A stretch of DNA of 64,000 nucleotides from Nicotiana tabacum (taxonomy: Eukaryota > Streptophyta > Magnoliopsida > Solanales > Solanaceae): the NCBI RefSeq assembly GCF_000715075.1, contig NC_134082.1, forward strand, positions 57,747,466-57,811,465, given 5' to 3'. The stretch's first letter is position 1. Every line of letters starts with the position of its first letter. The notes under the pieces were generated by a model. That model was given only the letters and a program-made list of their open reading frames with translations. It was not told the DNA's origin and made no database searches. A program made the position numbers and the translations under genes. Shown here one piece after another: positions 12,174 through 23,524 of the stretch.

Positions 12174-15100
12174 TAGGTTACATAGGTCTCACGAGTCATG
12201 AGTAGGTTTAGTAGAGTCTCGTGGATCGGTACGGAGACGTCTGTATTTATCCTTGAGAGGCTGCAGAACCTTTAGGAAAACTTCACATTCTTGAATTCTT
12301 ATCGTGCATCCTTTGATTCAGCTTGAAATACAACTCTTTGAATTCCTTCCACGCGTTCACATGTGCGCATGAGCGCTCAGTATCAGATGTGCCTTGAGAC
12401 TAGTCTGGAGGACTTGAGGCCGAATATTTGCCTATGGCTTGAGCACCGAGGTGCTGATTGTGTGAGCAAGTATTTTTGAACTTATATGTTCGTTAGTGTC
12501 CCTATTAGTGGGAGTGATGGATGGATAACTATGTGATGAGTATGTTAGTACTGCGAGATGTATCCATCTTGATTTGAGGTATATCCTAGAGTTATGGGTG
12601 TGCAAAGAGTCTTTTCATGTGTCCTAGTTGGGAGTGAAGTAAATTTCATGTTGCGGTATAAGTTCAGACTTAGGAAGACTAAGTGACTGTGTAATGGTTA
12701 TGACGGTGGAAGGTATACATAAATGTTAGTTTAAGGCGAAGAAGGTGGGTTATCTCATGCGAAGTGTTCTGAGGTTGTACAATCCTTATGTGTCTGTTAG
12801 ATTTGCGAGTGAAGGATATGTGTTGCAACTTAAATTGGTTCGCTTAGTGAGTGGGTGTAACTGTTGCGAGAGTGGAATGCGAGATTTGCAGAAGAGTTAA
12901 AATTCTAGATGATCTGTGTTTTCACAAGCTTATAAAAGATTTGAGTTTAATGTCATTATGGTATCATGGCATTAATAGAGTATAATCGTTATGAGTTATT
13001 GGGCGTGTGTTGATCTATGGCTTCGAGCCAAGTGGGGGAGTCCACTATTGAATAGTTGATTGCACAGTTATGTGCTCTAATGGTTCCAGTTCGAGGCGTA
13101 TTTGTAAATCAGTTGTAGCTCGAGTAAAGGAAATTTCAATAAAGGCTATGTTGTGCTTTATGGGTGTACGAGAATAGGGGAATGACTTGAGTTGTGGTTG
13201 GTAACGAATGCTCGGTGCACAGAGCAGGAAGTTGGTTGGTTATATTAGAATGAGGTCACATTCTGCAGTGTCGGAGTGCAAATGAAGCACAGGTTGTTTG
13301 GTACGTTTAATCAATCTAACTACGGTTTGAGTACTGTGGATGACTCTAGAAAATGGTCCTATTGTGTTCAAAACTCTACATGCAATAATTGGAGGCTTCT
13401 AAGTTGTACTTATGGATAGAAACTGAGTTTTCAGTGGAAGACGGCAAGACTTGTGGTATTTTCTATATTAATTATAGGATTCTATATATCAGTATCAGGA
13501 AGGTAAAGGTAATGGCTTTGGGGAACACTTAATAAGTATTCAACGGCTTAGGAGCCTTAGACGATGTAGCTTTATGCTTGGGTTTCGTGTGATAAGCCTA
13601 AGTTGAGGAAATTGTGGTGCTACATCAAGAAGGAATATCAAGTTGAAGATGAATCAGAAGGAATTTAGATAGATGGGGTATATGATAGTAGACCAAATCG
13701 GTATGGTAAGGATATGATTAATTCCTTGTGTGTGTTCGAGGTAATAAGTTCCTACAGCTATTTTGCAACAATGCTCTTGGGTTTTGATGGCTTGCTTAGC
13801 TTGGTCTAGATAGAAGGATTCAGTCCTGGCAGTTGAATTTGTGCAAATGGAATTAGGAGAGTTCTTATTGATTTCTACCATGGTTGGAGAGGTGCAATTT
13901 CTCCGAGTTTGAGAAGCATAGGATATGTAATGATTTTTCTTCTAAATGGGATCAATGGAAGTTCTTGGCTAGATGAGTTATAGTTCAGTTCTGAAAGGAA
14001 GTTCATAAAACTCTTAGGCAGCGGGTAGCCTCAGATGATTAAGGAAATGGTACTGCTAATTGAAAATGATTTGACGAGAGTCTATGTTTTAGTAAAAGGG
14101 CAATGTTATTAAGTTGATAGCACTTCGGTAGTATTGCGGCACCTTCGTTTTAGATCGACTGGTGATATTCGGGTTTGCTTGGTGGCACAGGAAAATTTTA
14201 GAGTATCTATAGTGGAATGATTGGGTATTAGAGGTGTGGCATATATTCGGATGGCGAAATTGGGATAGGATATGGTGATTCATGTGCCGTATGGATGTGG
14301 AGACGAAAGTTCTCATATTCAGGCAATGTTGTGATTGTAGATCGTGTGTATCAGCACTGTTTAGTGACTACCGAGATTTGGAGGCCCGAGTGGATCTTTC
14401 TTTGCTTGGTATGTTAGATTTTGGATGTGATGTTGGGGATTTAGATTGATCATCTCAGTGTTGGGTTATTCTGGACTATTGGGTTATGGGCTAGGTTGGA
14501 AATGCCAAAGGTTGAGTAGCGATGTGCATCGGGTTATGTTCTAGTGGAGTGGTTTATATTTCATAGACCCAGCAGACGGCTGGGAAGGATTTCTTTTCTT
14601 AACTGGGCCTTCATGATGGATGCCAGTGTAAAGGGTTTCTACCATTGATTCAGTTCCGGTGTTGAGGGACTTTCCGGAAGCATTTCTTGTGGTCGGGCAT
14701 GTTGTCGGGCGAGGTTGTGGATTTCGGTAGTTATGTGATGCCGGGAACCGTATCGCATGGCTCCAGAAGGAGTTATGGTAGTTGAAGGAGCAGATTTAGG
14801 CTTCCTTGGTAAGGAGTTCGTTGGCATGCCAATGTGGATGCGTGTTCTAGCTCGAGTCGGCTTGGTTGACCCCGAATTGTATTGTTGAGGGATAGGTTGA
14901 TTTGACCATTATTGAGCTTATTAGTGATCTGGGGAGATCTATGAGTTTCCTTTGTGTGTTGTGAGACGATACGATCTGTTGGTTATAGGCACCTATGGTG
15001 CGGTTCTATCGGAGTTTCATAATGGAAGTCGAGTGGGAAGAGTAATTTGGTATTGCTCGGTGAATAACGTATCGGTTATGTCCTATCGGGTGTGCGTGGT

Positions 15101-16070
15101 GTATGTTATTTGCTTCACCGTGAGTATGATGAATTGCTTTAGTTCCAGATATCAAATTTTGCGTGGTTGTCGATTTCGAGCATAGTGACTTAAGGTGGTT
15201 CCATGTGGAGCAGTGTTTAAATAAGGTCGCGCATTGCAGTGAATATATGTGGAGGTTAACCTTGCAGGTTAGATTCATGCGTTCTGTTCCTATGATGTGA
15301 GACAGGTTCTCAGTCCTGCGTTGTGGTGAAACTGGTGAGCTTGAGGTACAACTCTTTCATTTGAGTCATTTTCATGATTTGAGTATGTTCGGACCGTTCC
15401 TTATTGGTGCGCGTATTATGCTAGATTTGGCTTAGGCCTCTATTGGTGTGACATGTCACCAGGGTAGTGTGTTGGGTCAGAGGAGATCGTTGGGATCATT
15501 AATGAAAATAAACGGATTCGATTTCAGCATGTTTGATGGGTAAACATCGAGGTTCGGTTAAAAAAAAATTTGCTATGGTAATTGCCAGAGGAGAAATGGC
15601 TTCATGAATGGTTGATCTGAGAAATGGTTATGGTTTATTACATGTTTCATTTATCGTTGGCAGTATATGAAAGTGTTGGAATGAGACTTTAGCTGATAAG
15701 AGGTTTTCTATCGATATTTGGTTGTTATGGGCAGCTGTTGAGAATAGAAGTTATTACTGCGAGCATTAGAGTTATATGGTATATCATGGGATTGCTCCCG
15801 AGGTTGCAGGCATGGGTTACTACAGCTAGTTCGGGTCTATTCAAAGTATAGTTGTGAGGTTTTGATCGTATTGATGGTTTCAGAAGTGAAAATGTGGTTC
15901 TATGGTTTATGGGCTAGATTGGATTGTGTAATTTTAGTTAAACAGTGTTATCAGACCTATATGAGATAGGCTTACATGGGATTACCCCCGTCTATATGCA
16001 TGGTAAGGTTATTTAGCGATTGGTAGGCTTTTAAAACAGCTCTGGGTACGTTTGAGGACGAACGTGTGTT
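12174..16070 (+). mobile_element. Tekay copy 1 internal region, mostly non-coding
   Basis: About 3.9 kb with no long open frame on either strand. The part from about 12500 to 13130 aligns by eye with the reverse complement of 55330-55930 in Tekay copy 3 (shared TATGGCTTCGAGCCAAGTGG), so it is a genuine 5' internal segment of this family. Traces of protease and the start of reverse transcriptase are at 14336-14830. From 14830 to 16070 only about 1.2 kb remains where reverse transcriptase, RNase H and integrase would need about 3 kb. I recognise no gag. The copy could not have moved by itself. Confidence 0.7.
14336..14830 (+). pseudogene. Tekay pol trace: protease end and reverse transcriptase start
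   Basis: Recognised by comparing DNA with the better copy at 54480-55000 (minus). GATCGTGTGTATCAGCACTG here matches the segment encoding VVDRVYRSC, followed by traces of VDLLLLCMVDFDAILGMNWL and ILDCHAKTV. Near 14655-14800 are remnants of the linker and RT start (VLRDFPE, then PYRMAPE). All reading frames are destroyed by small indels, so no protein is made. This is a fossil of the pol gene. Confidence 0.6.
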
Positions 16071-16084
16071 TAAGTGGGGGAGGA
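16071..16084 (+). other. Polypurine tract of Tekay copy 1
   Basis: AAGTGGGGGAGGA directly before the second LTR. It primes plus-strand synthesis in this family. It is preceded by TTTGAGGACGAACG, which elsewhere encodes the last residues of Tekay pol (compare 38067-38101). Confidence 0.88.
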
Positions 16085-17803
16085 TATAACGACCCGACCG
16101 GTCGTTTTGAACTTTTGCACTTTGATCGCCAGTTCCCGAGCATGACTTGCCCCATGTAACTTATTATGACTGATGTAGATCGTTGGTTTTAGTTTTCAGG
16201 AAAAATCAGAATGAATTTGAAGGAACAATCTCAGTTGAAAGCTTTGAATTTGAAAGGTTTGACTAAGAGTTGACTTATTCGTATATGAGCTCGGATCGGA
16301 AATTTTATGATTTGGATATCTTCTTTGGGGGATTTTTGACTTAGGAGCGCGATCGGAATGCATTTTGGAAGTCCGTGGAATGATTTGGCTTGAATTGGCA
16401 AAGTTAATATTTTGGCGAATTCCGGTTGATAGGTGAGATTTTGATCCGAGGGTCGGAATGGAATTCCAAGAGTTGTTGTAGCTTTTTTATGTCATTTGTG
16501 ATGTGTTTGCAAAATTTTAGGTCATTCGGACGTCGTTTGGTCGACTTTTTGATCGAATTCAGATTTCGGAAGTTTTGGAATTCTTAGGCTTGAATCCGAG
16601 GGTGATTTGATGTTTTGATGTTGTTTTGAGCATTCCGAAGGTTGGAACAAGTTTGAATTATGTTATGGGGCATGAGGCTCAGATATGTTTTGGAAGAGTT
16701 TTTGGAAGATTTTGCCGTTTTGAGCATAAGCATGTAATGATCCAAAGGTCCATTTTTAGTTCTAGAGATCGAAATTTGATTTCATGACTTCTGGAATTTT
16801 GATAATGAATTATAGGACTGATCTGGAAAGTTTGGTCTAATTTCATCAAGTCGCGATTGGGTTTTTGACACGAAACATGAGTTAATTGTTTAACGAGCGT
16901 ATTGGGTATTGAACTGAGCAAATGAGCTCATAATTGAGTTTCGACGTAGCCCGAGGGGCTGATATGAGTGATTGTGAGGTAGCCCGAGGGGCTGATACTA
17001 TTCTAAGTGTGAGCCCGAGGGGCTGTTACTGTTATGATATTAAGCTCAAGGGGCTGTTACTGTTCTAATATTGAGCCCGAGGGGCTAGCATTGTTCTGAT
17101 ATTCAGCCCGATGGGCTGGCACTGTTCTGATATTGAGCTCGAGGGGCTGGCACTGTTCTAATATTGAGCCCGAGGGGCTGGTTCTGTTGATATTATGCCC
17201 GAGGGGTGGTTTGTTGTACATATTTTGCCCGAGGGGCTGTTTACATTTCTATCATTTTTGTTACTCACTTGTAAACTACTTGCTTTACTTGTTGGAAAAA
17301 AGGGATTTTCACTTGATTTCTCAGTGCTTTACTATTTAAAGTGATTTTACTGCTTCAGTATGGAACACCTTGTGTTTTTGCGTAATTTATTACCTTTCAG
17401 TCTTTATTTATTATTATTACTCACTGAGTCGGAGTACTCACATTACTCCCTGCACCTTGTGTGCAGATTCAGGTATGTTTTGGCTGATCGGAGGCAGAGT
17501 CATCAGGGTTTAGCAAGGTAGCTGCCGGCATTCGCAACACTGCTTTTCTCTCTCCTCATTTCATTAGTTTGTATTTGTACACTCTAGGCTTTTAGTTGTA
17601 TTTATACCCTAGTAGATGCTCGTGACTTGTGACACCCCGGTTAGGGCTGTGTCGGGTTGTGCTTCCATTAATTATATCATTAAATCATATTTAAACTGTT
17701 TATTAATGTTTAACTATTTTTGAAAAGGCAATATGGGTTTGTTGGCTGGCCTTGTCTTCACGAGAGGCGCCATCACGACCGGAGCGGGGTTTGGGTCGTG
17801 ACA
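16085..17803 (+). mobile_element. Tekay copy 1, second LTR with internal deletion
   Basis: It starts TATAACGACCCGACCGG (the conserved TG is mutated to TA) and ends GTGACA. It matches the first LTR at well over nine bases in ten through its first 250 bp. At 16945/16946 it jumps from the position equivalent to about 9709 to that equivalent to about 11306, removing about 1.6 kb including the ACAGTA and GAGGCCGAGG arrays. This leaves 1719 bp against 3335 bp in the first LTR. Confidence 0.88.
16947..17240. repeat. GCCCGAGGGGCTG array in second LTR
   Basis: The same 31-bp-unit array as in the first LTR, with about nine cores. Individual units differ from the first LTR (for example CTCAAGGGGC and CCGATGGGC variants), so the two arrays have mutated independently. 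Confidence 0.88.
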
Positions 17804-17953
17804 AGTTGGTATCAGAGCCTAGGTTACATAGGTCTCACGAGTCATGAGCAGGTTTAGTAGAGTCTCGCGGATCGATACGGAGACGTCTGTATTTATCCTC
17901 GAGAAGCTGCAAAACCTTTAGGAAAACTTCACGTTCTTGAGCTCTTATCGTGG
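17804..17953 (+). mobile_element. Second Tekay primer site and start of internal region
   Basis: After the second LTR comes a full primer site (TGGTATCAGAGCC at 17807-17819), then a copy of 12174-12295 with only a handful of differences (CACGAGTCATGAG..., GGAGACGTCTGTATTTATCC). It breaks off at TCTTATCGTG near 17953, where LTR-X sequence resumes. This shows that the middle LTR belonged to a second element unit or to a tandem formed by LTR recombination. Confidence 0.85.
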
Positions 17954-18327
17954 ATGATTTTGCCCAAAGTGGCACCAGATGGTGTTATATATGCGTATAT
18001 ATGTAAATATATGTATATGGGATATGGAAAAAAGGTTACAGTGTTATATACATACCACCACATGATCAGCTGATATACATTGATGATTTTGCCCACAGTG
18101 GCTGAGATAATATGATGGGATGCCCTCAGAGGCTTGATGATATTATGTACGTATATACCTATGCATTACATGATATTTATACGCATATGCATGACATTAT
18201 AAATATTTCATGATTTAGATTTACAGCGGTATCCAAACTTACAGGTTGAGTCATTTACTCCATGCTTCTTTCATGTTTTTTGTATACTGATTTACATGCC
18301 TTACATACTCGGTACATTATTCGTACT
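17954..18327 (+). mobile_element. LTR-X copy A, continuation
   Basis: It matches 62030-62355 of the full LTR-X copy: a run of TATATG repeats, AGGTTACAG, ACCACATGATCA, GATTTTGCCC, GATAATATGATGGGATGCCC, TTGATGATATTATGTACG, and TTACATACTCGGTACATTATTCGTACT. The full copy continues with ACGTCCCTTT, but here the sequence switches at 18328 to the outer end of an Ogre LTR. This segment is therefore both the resumed host of the Tekay element and the target of the Ogre element. Confidence 0.85.
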
Positions 18328-19309
18328 TGTCGCGCCCCCTTTTTTCCTCTACGGAGAAAGTCTGGGTTCCAACGTTCATGGGCGTAATAACTCATTTCCT
18401 TTTGGGAATTGGATATTTGAAGAGTCACCACCTAAAGTATTATGGTGCGTTAGGGCACCTAGAGCGATTAACTCTTAGATTGGGTTGCATCACCAGAGAT
18501 TTAGGATAAGAGTTTGAAATAACCTTGAGGAGAAGGTGTTAGGCACCCCTCTCGGTCCACAACGGTGGGTCCCGTCTGAACTTATACTTACAGATTAGTC
18601 CTTTAAACAAATAAGTAGTTGAAGCAAATAATGGCAAAGGAAGCCCGTTGTTCATTGTATAACTCAAATAATAAGACAATGATTTTGAATAAGTTGTATA
18701 CATATAAAACAAAGATTTAAACAAAAGGAATTTGGGAAAGGAGGGTCCTAAGTTGGTTAACCTACAGGATCATCGCACACAATGTCCAGTAAGCACTCCT
18801 CAATGAGGGGCTACACATGACATTAACACGTAGTCATCATATCCCATATCTACCATTCCCACCCCCTTAGTGGTTATTAAAGCAAGTGTTGGGCAGAGAT
18901 CTCTATTGCATGCTGTTACTCATTCCTTCTTAATGGTCCTAGAGGAAATTTAGGACCTGTACCTATAGGCAGTTCTAGACAGACCCTTAAGGTTTAAAGG
19001 AGAAAATAGTAAGGCGACAAGCAAAAACAAATGGGATCTTAGCACGTAAGGTAGAAAAAAAGCAATTAGAGGCTCAAGTTTAACTCCATAAACAACGCAC
19101 AAAAGCAACATGACTCAAACACAAATAAGGGCAATATTGTTAAACAGTATCCTAAGACATGATGTCTAAGTGAATATCAAGACATAAAAGATATGCGGTT
19201 TATTTTACAAACTCAGAAGTAATGGCCCTATCCGTTTGCCTACTGACTTTAAGCCTATTAAATCAAAACAACATTAAGTAGCAGAAAGAGTTTCAGAGTT
19301 GCAGGATTT

Positions 19310-19860
19310 GAAAACGCCCTATAGGCTTGCCTACACGCTGAGTAGTGGTGTCCTAAGAGCACGATAACTACGTTTGATATAGTAAAACAGTGGGCAGATT
19401 TTAAAACAGACTCTTGAGTTCCTATAGGCATGCTTTCTAATAGTAAATTAGAGCAGTACTGGAAAGAATTCCTTTCAGGGAAAACAAACCACTAGTTAGA
19501 CCAGTTTCGAAGTAAACTAATCATGAACTGGATTGACTTATTTAAATTAAACTGATTTTAGACCTATAGGTAGAATTTCTGATGTTGTTCCCTATAGGCA
19601 TGATATCTAATTGTTAAGAGCTGATATTAGAAACTTGTAGGCATAATAACAAATGAAAGTACATGTAAATATCCATTATAACATAAGTTGAACTGGATCA
19701 CATTCTATAGGTGTGGTATCTACTTGTGAAGTTGATTTTAGGACCTATAAACATAATTTCTATTATCGGAATCACTTGAGACCTATAAGCATGATTTCTA
19801 ACATGGTAAGGCAAACATAGCAAATATAAAATCCTATAGGCATAGTTTCTACCCATATTA
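19310..19860. repeat. Dispersed CCTATAGGCATG(A/G)TTTCTA motif series
   Basis: Nine to eleven imperfect copies of a motif with palindromic core CCTATAGG, followed by CATG and usually TTTCTA or TATCTA, spaced about 40-100 bp with unrelated sequence between. The same series occurs in the two other Ogre LTRs (about 34325-34865 and 47550-48130), so it is a conserved part of the LTR and not a recent local duplication. Confidence 0.8.
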
Positions 19861-21031
19861 CCCCACAAATATGTAACTACCCACCCTTTTTCACTAGTAA
19901 CTCCAATATTCGTTTTTAAAACCATATGAATGAATTACATAAATAAAGAAAAAGAAGAAGTTACACTATAGGGAGCCTGAAGCAGGCCCAAGTGATTTCC
20001 CAAACCTCCAACAGCCTCAATGCCAATTTCATAGATAATGTCATTGTCTAGGTGCGTCAGAGTTCTCTAAGGATATCAAGGATCCCGGGCAGCGCTCACA
20101 CCTAGACTTTGTAACAAAATTGAATAAGTGCAGTGTGGAAGGGCCAGCCTCAGTGTGCCAGAGTTCAGAGGGTTCTCAAAAAGACCCCAAGGCTGTACAC
20201 ATACTAGAGAGGGCAGAACCTAATGACTTAGGAGTATAGTGAGAGCGCTTGACATAGTTTGAAAAAAGGTTTCAGTAGGAAAACAGTGTTAAAAGAGATT
20301 TGCTTGAAATAGATTTGTAAAAAAACATAAGGAGTTATTAAATCAGACAATTTGAAAAGGGTAAGGTGACTAACAATCAATCAAACCAAATACAAAGCCA
20401 GAAGAGGTTCATAAACACTTTAATACATGGAATCAAATAGGTACACACATCCACTCAGGGGTAATGGGGATTTGGGGTAGGTATAGAGCACATAGTAAGC
20501 ACGGATGCACATAGGTACAGAATCAGAGGAGCCTTGAAAGGGGTCAAGGGCTTTTAAAGTACAACATGAACTTTATAGTTAATACAGAATCAAACAGGCT
20601 TAGGATAGACAATTACTTCAAATAGGAAGGTGCATGACAGGAATCAAAGAAACATAGTCACATTGGGGCATACTAGAAAGGGATTCACAAGCATGCTAAT
20701 CCTAAGGGGGCATATAACATGCAGTAAAGAAGACAATGAAGTAGACATGTTAATTGTAGGTTGAACAACAAAACCATAGATAGAAGCATATTAGAAGCAT
20801 GAAAAATTGAAGTAATAGGAGAAGCATATTATTTTGGGACTTGAATAGAAATTAGGACATAACAGTAAAGAGATAGTAAACACAAAGTGAAAGAGCACCC
20901 AGTGGTTAGCCTTGGCTTACAGCCGGCTGACTTTAGACAGTAGGAAGTAACACAAGAGAGAGCAGAAAGCTTTTAGTGTGAGGGAGAGAGTTTTTTTGAA
21001 CCAATTTCTCATGTTTGTGTTAATGAGAGAG

Positions 21032-21041
21032 TATATATATG
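21032..21041 (-). promoter_or_regulatory. Candidate TATA box of Ogre LTR
   Basis: On the minus strand this reads CATATATATA, followed about 10-60 bases downstream by a pyrimidine-rich stretch with CTCTCTC and AACACAAAC, a common layout for plant LTR promoters. The matching place in the other LTR (about 36020-36040) has lost the clean TATA. It is called from sequence pattern only. Confidence 0.4.
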
Positions 21042-22903
21042 TAGTAGTTCGAAACTAGGTAAAATAAGGCAAGAATCACAATAGTATAGTAATTATGATA
21101 CTCAGAACCAATTAGAGCAAAATCAGTACAAGTACTCCCTTAAGTTAAGGGAATCGGTTCAAATGGTAAGAACAATTAATAAATAAGGAAATAAATCAGT
21201 GTACGACCAATAAGGAAAGATCTCAAATTCAGTAAGTATAGGGTAAACAATTAGGGCTAAGTTTAAAGAACTCTAATTAAGGAGATAGTCAGTACGAATA
21301 CCGTACCAATACAGACAAGGTAGGCGAATCATTAAATTGAATAGAAAGGGTAGGAATCGAAGGTTTAAAGGAAGGTCTTCCAATCAAACCACGAAACAGG
21401 GAATCCAGAATCAATCAAAGAGAAAGTCATGAGTCAGTGTTTAGCATATAAATAGAGTAAGATAAGAATAACTAGACATAGCAAACATGAAGGTTGAACA
21501 ATACCGATAGAAAGATGTAAGTCTTGAACAATCAAGATGAACACAAGAACATAGAGTTGATATAAGTTAGGCTAAAAAACTCAGTAGGAACATATTCGAG
21601 GCAAGATAGTCACAAAAACTCAAACAAGAACCGGTCAGTCATGCTGATACACAGAACCAAACGAAGAAACCTAGAAAAATAGGGCTTTCAATATAGATGA
21701 GTCGAAGAGGTAGTAAAATCATATAATCAGTCAAAATATGCAAGAAATAAAAGTTTAAACATAAAGGATCAGTTAAACAAGGTTTTAAAATAAGTTCTGA
21801 AACCTTAATTTTTAGGAGAAAGTGAAAAACACTTGAAATCAACGATTCTTCTAAAGAGTTCCAAGGACATTGTAAAAAATTAACGAAACAAACTCAAATC
21901 ATCCTAGATCTATATAGATCTAGGAGGTGCAGAAAGGAAATTAGGGTTTCGAAAGAAACCCATATAGAGATGAAGAACCTGCTTAGGAAACCCAAGGATC
22001 GTTGCAAATACAGTGTGGTTTTGCTCAAAATCACATTGGCGTAGCCGAGAATAGACAAGTGATGAGCCCTAGATGGAAGTCAGCATGGCCCTAGGCCCTT
22101 GAAGACCTTAGAGAAGGCAGGCATGGCATGAGAGAAGCCATTGGAGGCTTGTGAGACAATAAGAGGTCATCGGAGATGACCAGAGAAGAGAGGTCGGTGG
22201 TTGAAGGGCTAGAGTTTGGTTGAGAGTTATTGAGAGAGGAGAGGATCTTAGGGCAGCGAATATGGGAAAAAGGCAAGACTGAACGAGGGCCGTTGATATT
22301 TTAGATCAACGGCCAGGATTTGATAGGTTTTGGGTCGGGTAGGTGCATTTAGGTCCTGGGTTGGGTTATTTAATCCGAAATTGGGCTGTGGTATTAGGTT
22401 CAATTGAGGCTAAATTGAAATGCAATTTGGCTAGATTTTAAATAGCCAATTTATGTCCATATAATTTATAGTAAATAATAGGTAATTTATAAAAAATAAT
22501 TTCATGTACTACAATGATTTAAAATAGATATTTAACATTTTAAAAATAAAGAGGATCAATTTTATGAATGTAAATGTAATTATACATTAATAGGGCTAAT
22601 ATTGCAATTATATGCAAATTAGTTTTAAAAATATAAATGTAATTGTAAAAATACATTAAAAAATATTTTAACAATATTTTGGCATAAATATAGAATTTAA
22701 ATGACTAAATTACCACAACAATAATTGGAGGGATAATTATTGGGGATTTTATGAGTAAAAAGGGAGGAAATAAATCAATTTAAAATCTTTATAAATTATA
22801 GAAAAATTATAAAAACCTTGTGCATGCTTATATATGCATATGTATGTTATTTTGAAAGTATTTATGCATATTAAAAATATACAAAAAAAATTGGGTATCA
22901 ACA

Positions 22904-22916
22904 GCTACCCCTCTTT
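22904..22916 (-). other. Ogre polypurine tract
   Basis: On the minus strand AAAGAGGGGTAGC lies immediately before TGTTGATACCC, the LTR start. This is the plus-strand primer site of the family and fixes the LTR border. Confidence 0.88.
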
Positions 22917-23524
22917 ACCTAGGAAGGATGAAAGAGTTTTCGAGTAAAGATATTATGGCCAATTTTGACCGGCGGGATGATTTGGGATCATTACAAGAAC
23001 GGACACGAGGTTCCGAAGAGGCTATGGTTAGTGGTTAATGCTCGGGACAGTTGAAGGAATTGGAGCGAGATCGCTCCTGCTAGGATATCGGTTGCCTACT
23101 GGTTACCTGCAGATATAAGATGCTACAAACATGTATTTGCAAAAATTTAAACATGATGAAAATTCCCTTTGGGCCATGAAGGTTGTCTTCAGACGGTTAA
23201 AGATGACATCCTCAGACCATGACGTCCTGGGCCATGAATTATTTAGTGAGGGATTTGCAGGCCATGAAATGATGTTCTCGGGCCATGCAGATGGTGCCTC
23301 TGAACCACGACGCCTTTGAATAATGATATACAAATTTGAGACTATGATGCCTTCGGATAAATTGGTGATATTTCAGCCCATGATATGCAGTAATGATGTT
23401 AACAAGACAAGGCTTAGTCTTGTGAAATGGAGGGCAGAGCTTAGCCCGACAGCAAAGCAAATAGATAGTGCTAGAAATAGAGCGAATTTTTGCGAAAAGG
23501 GACAGTGCTTAGTCCCATGGGAAT

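Larger units (their letters stand above)
8823..17953 (+). mobile_element. Tekay copy 1: LTR-internal-LTR-internal arrangement
   Basis: A Gypsy-superfamily element of Tekay/Del chromovirus type. The first LTR (8823-12157) is followed by an initiator-tRNA-Met primer site, a degraded internal region and a polypurine tract. The second LTR (16085-17803) is followed not by host DNA but by another primer site and about 130 bases of internal sequence. These match the start of the first internal region almost base for base, then stop at about 17953. The element sits inside LTR-X copy A. The five bases before it are ATAAT; no right-hand copy can be tested because the right end is not an LTR end. Confidence 0.85.
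18328..22903 (-). mobile_element. Ogre copy 1, 3' LTR (complete)
   Basis: On the + strand it runs TGTCGCGCCCCC...GTATCAACA. On the minus strand it starts TGTTGATACCC directly after the polypurine tract and ends GGGGCGCGACA. Its length is 4576 bp. It matches 33340-36135 at roughly nine bases in ten over the first few hundred bases, so the two belong to one element. It carries the CCTATAGG motif series at 19310-19860 and a TATA-like site at 21032-21041. Short open frames within it show no known domain. Confidence 0.9.
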
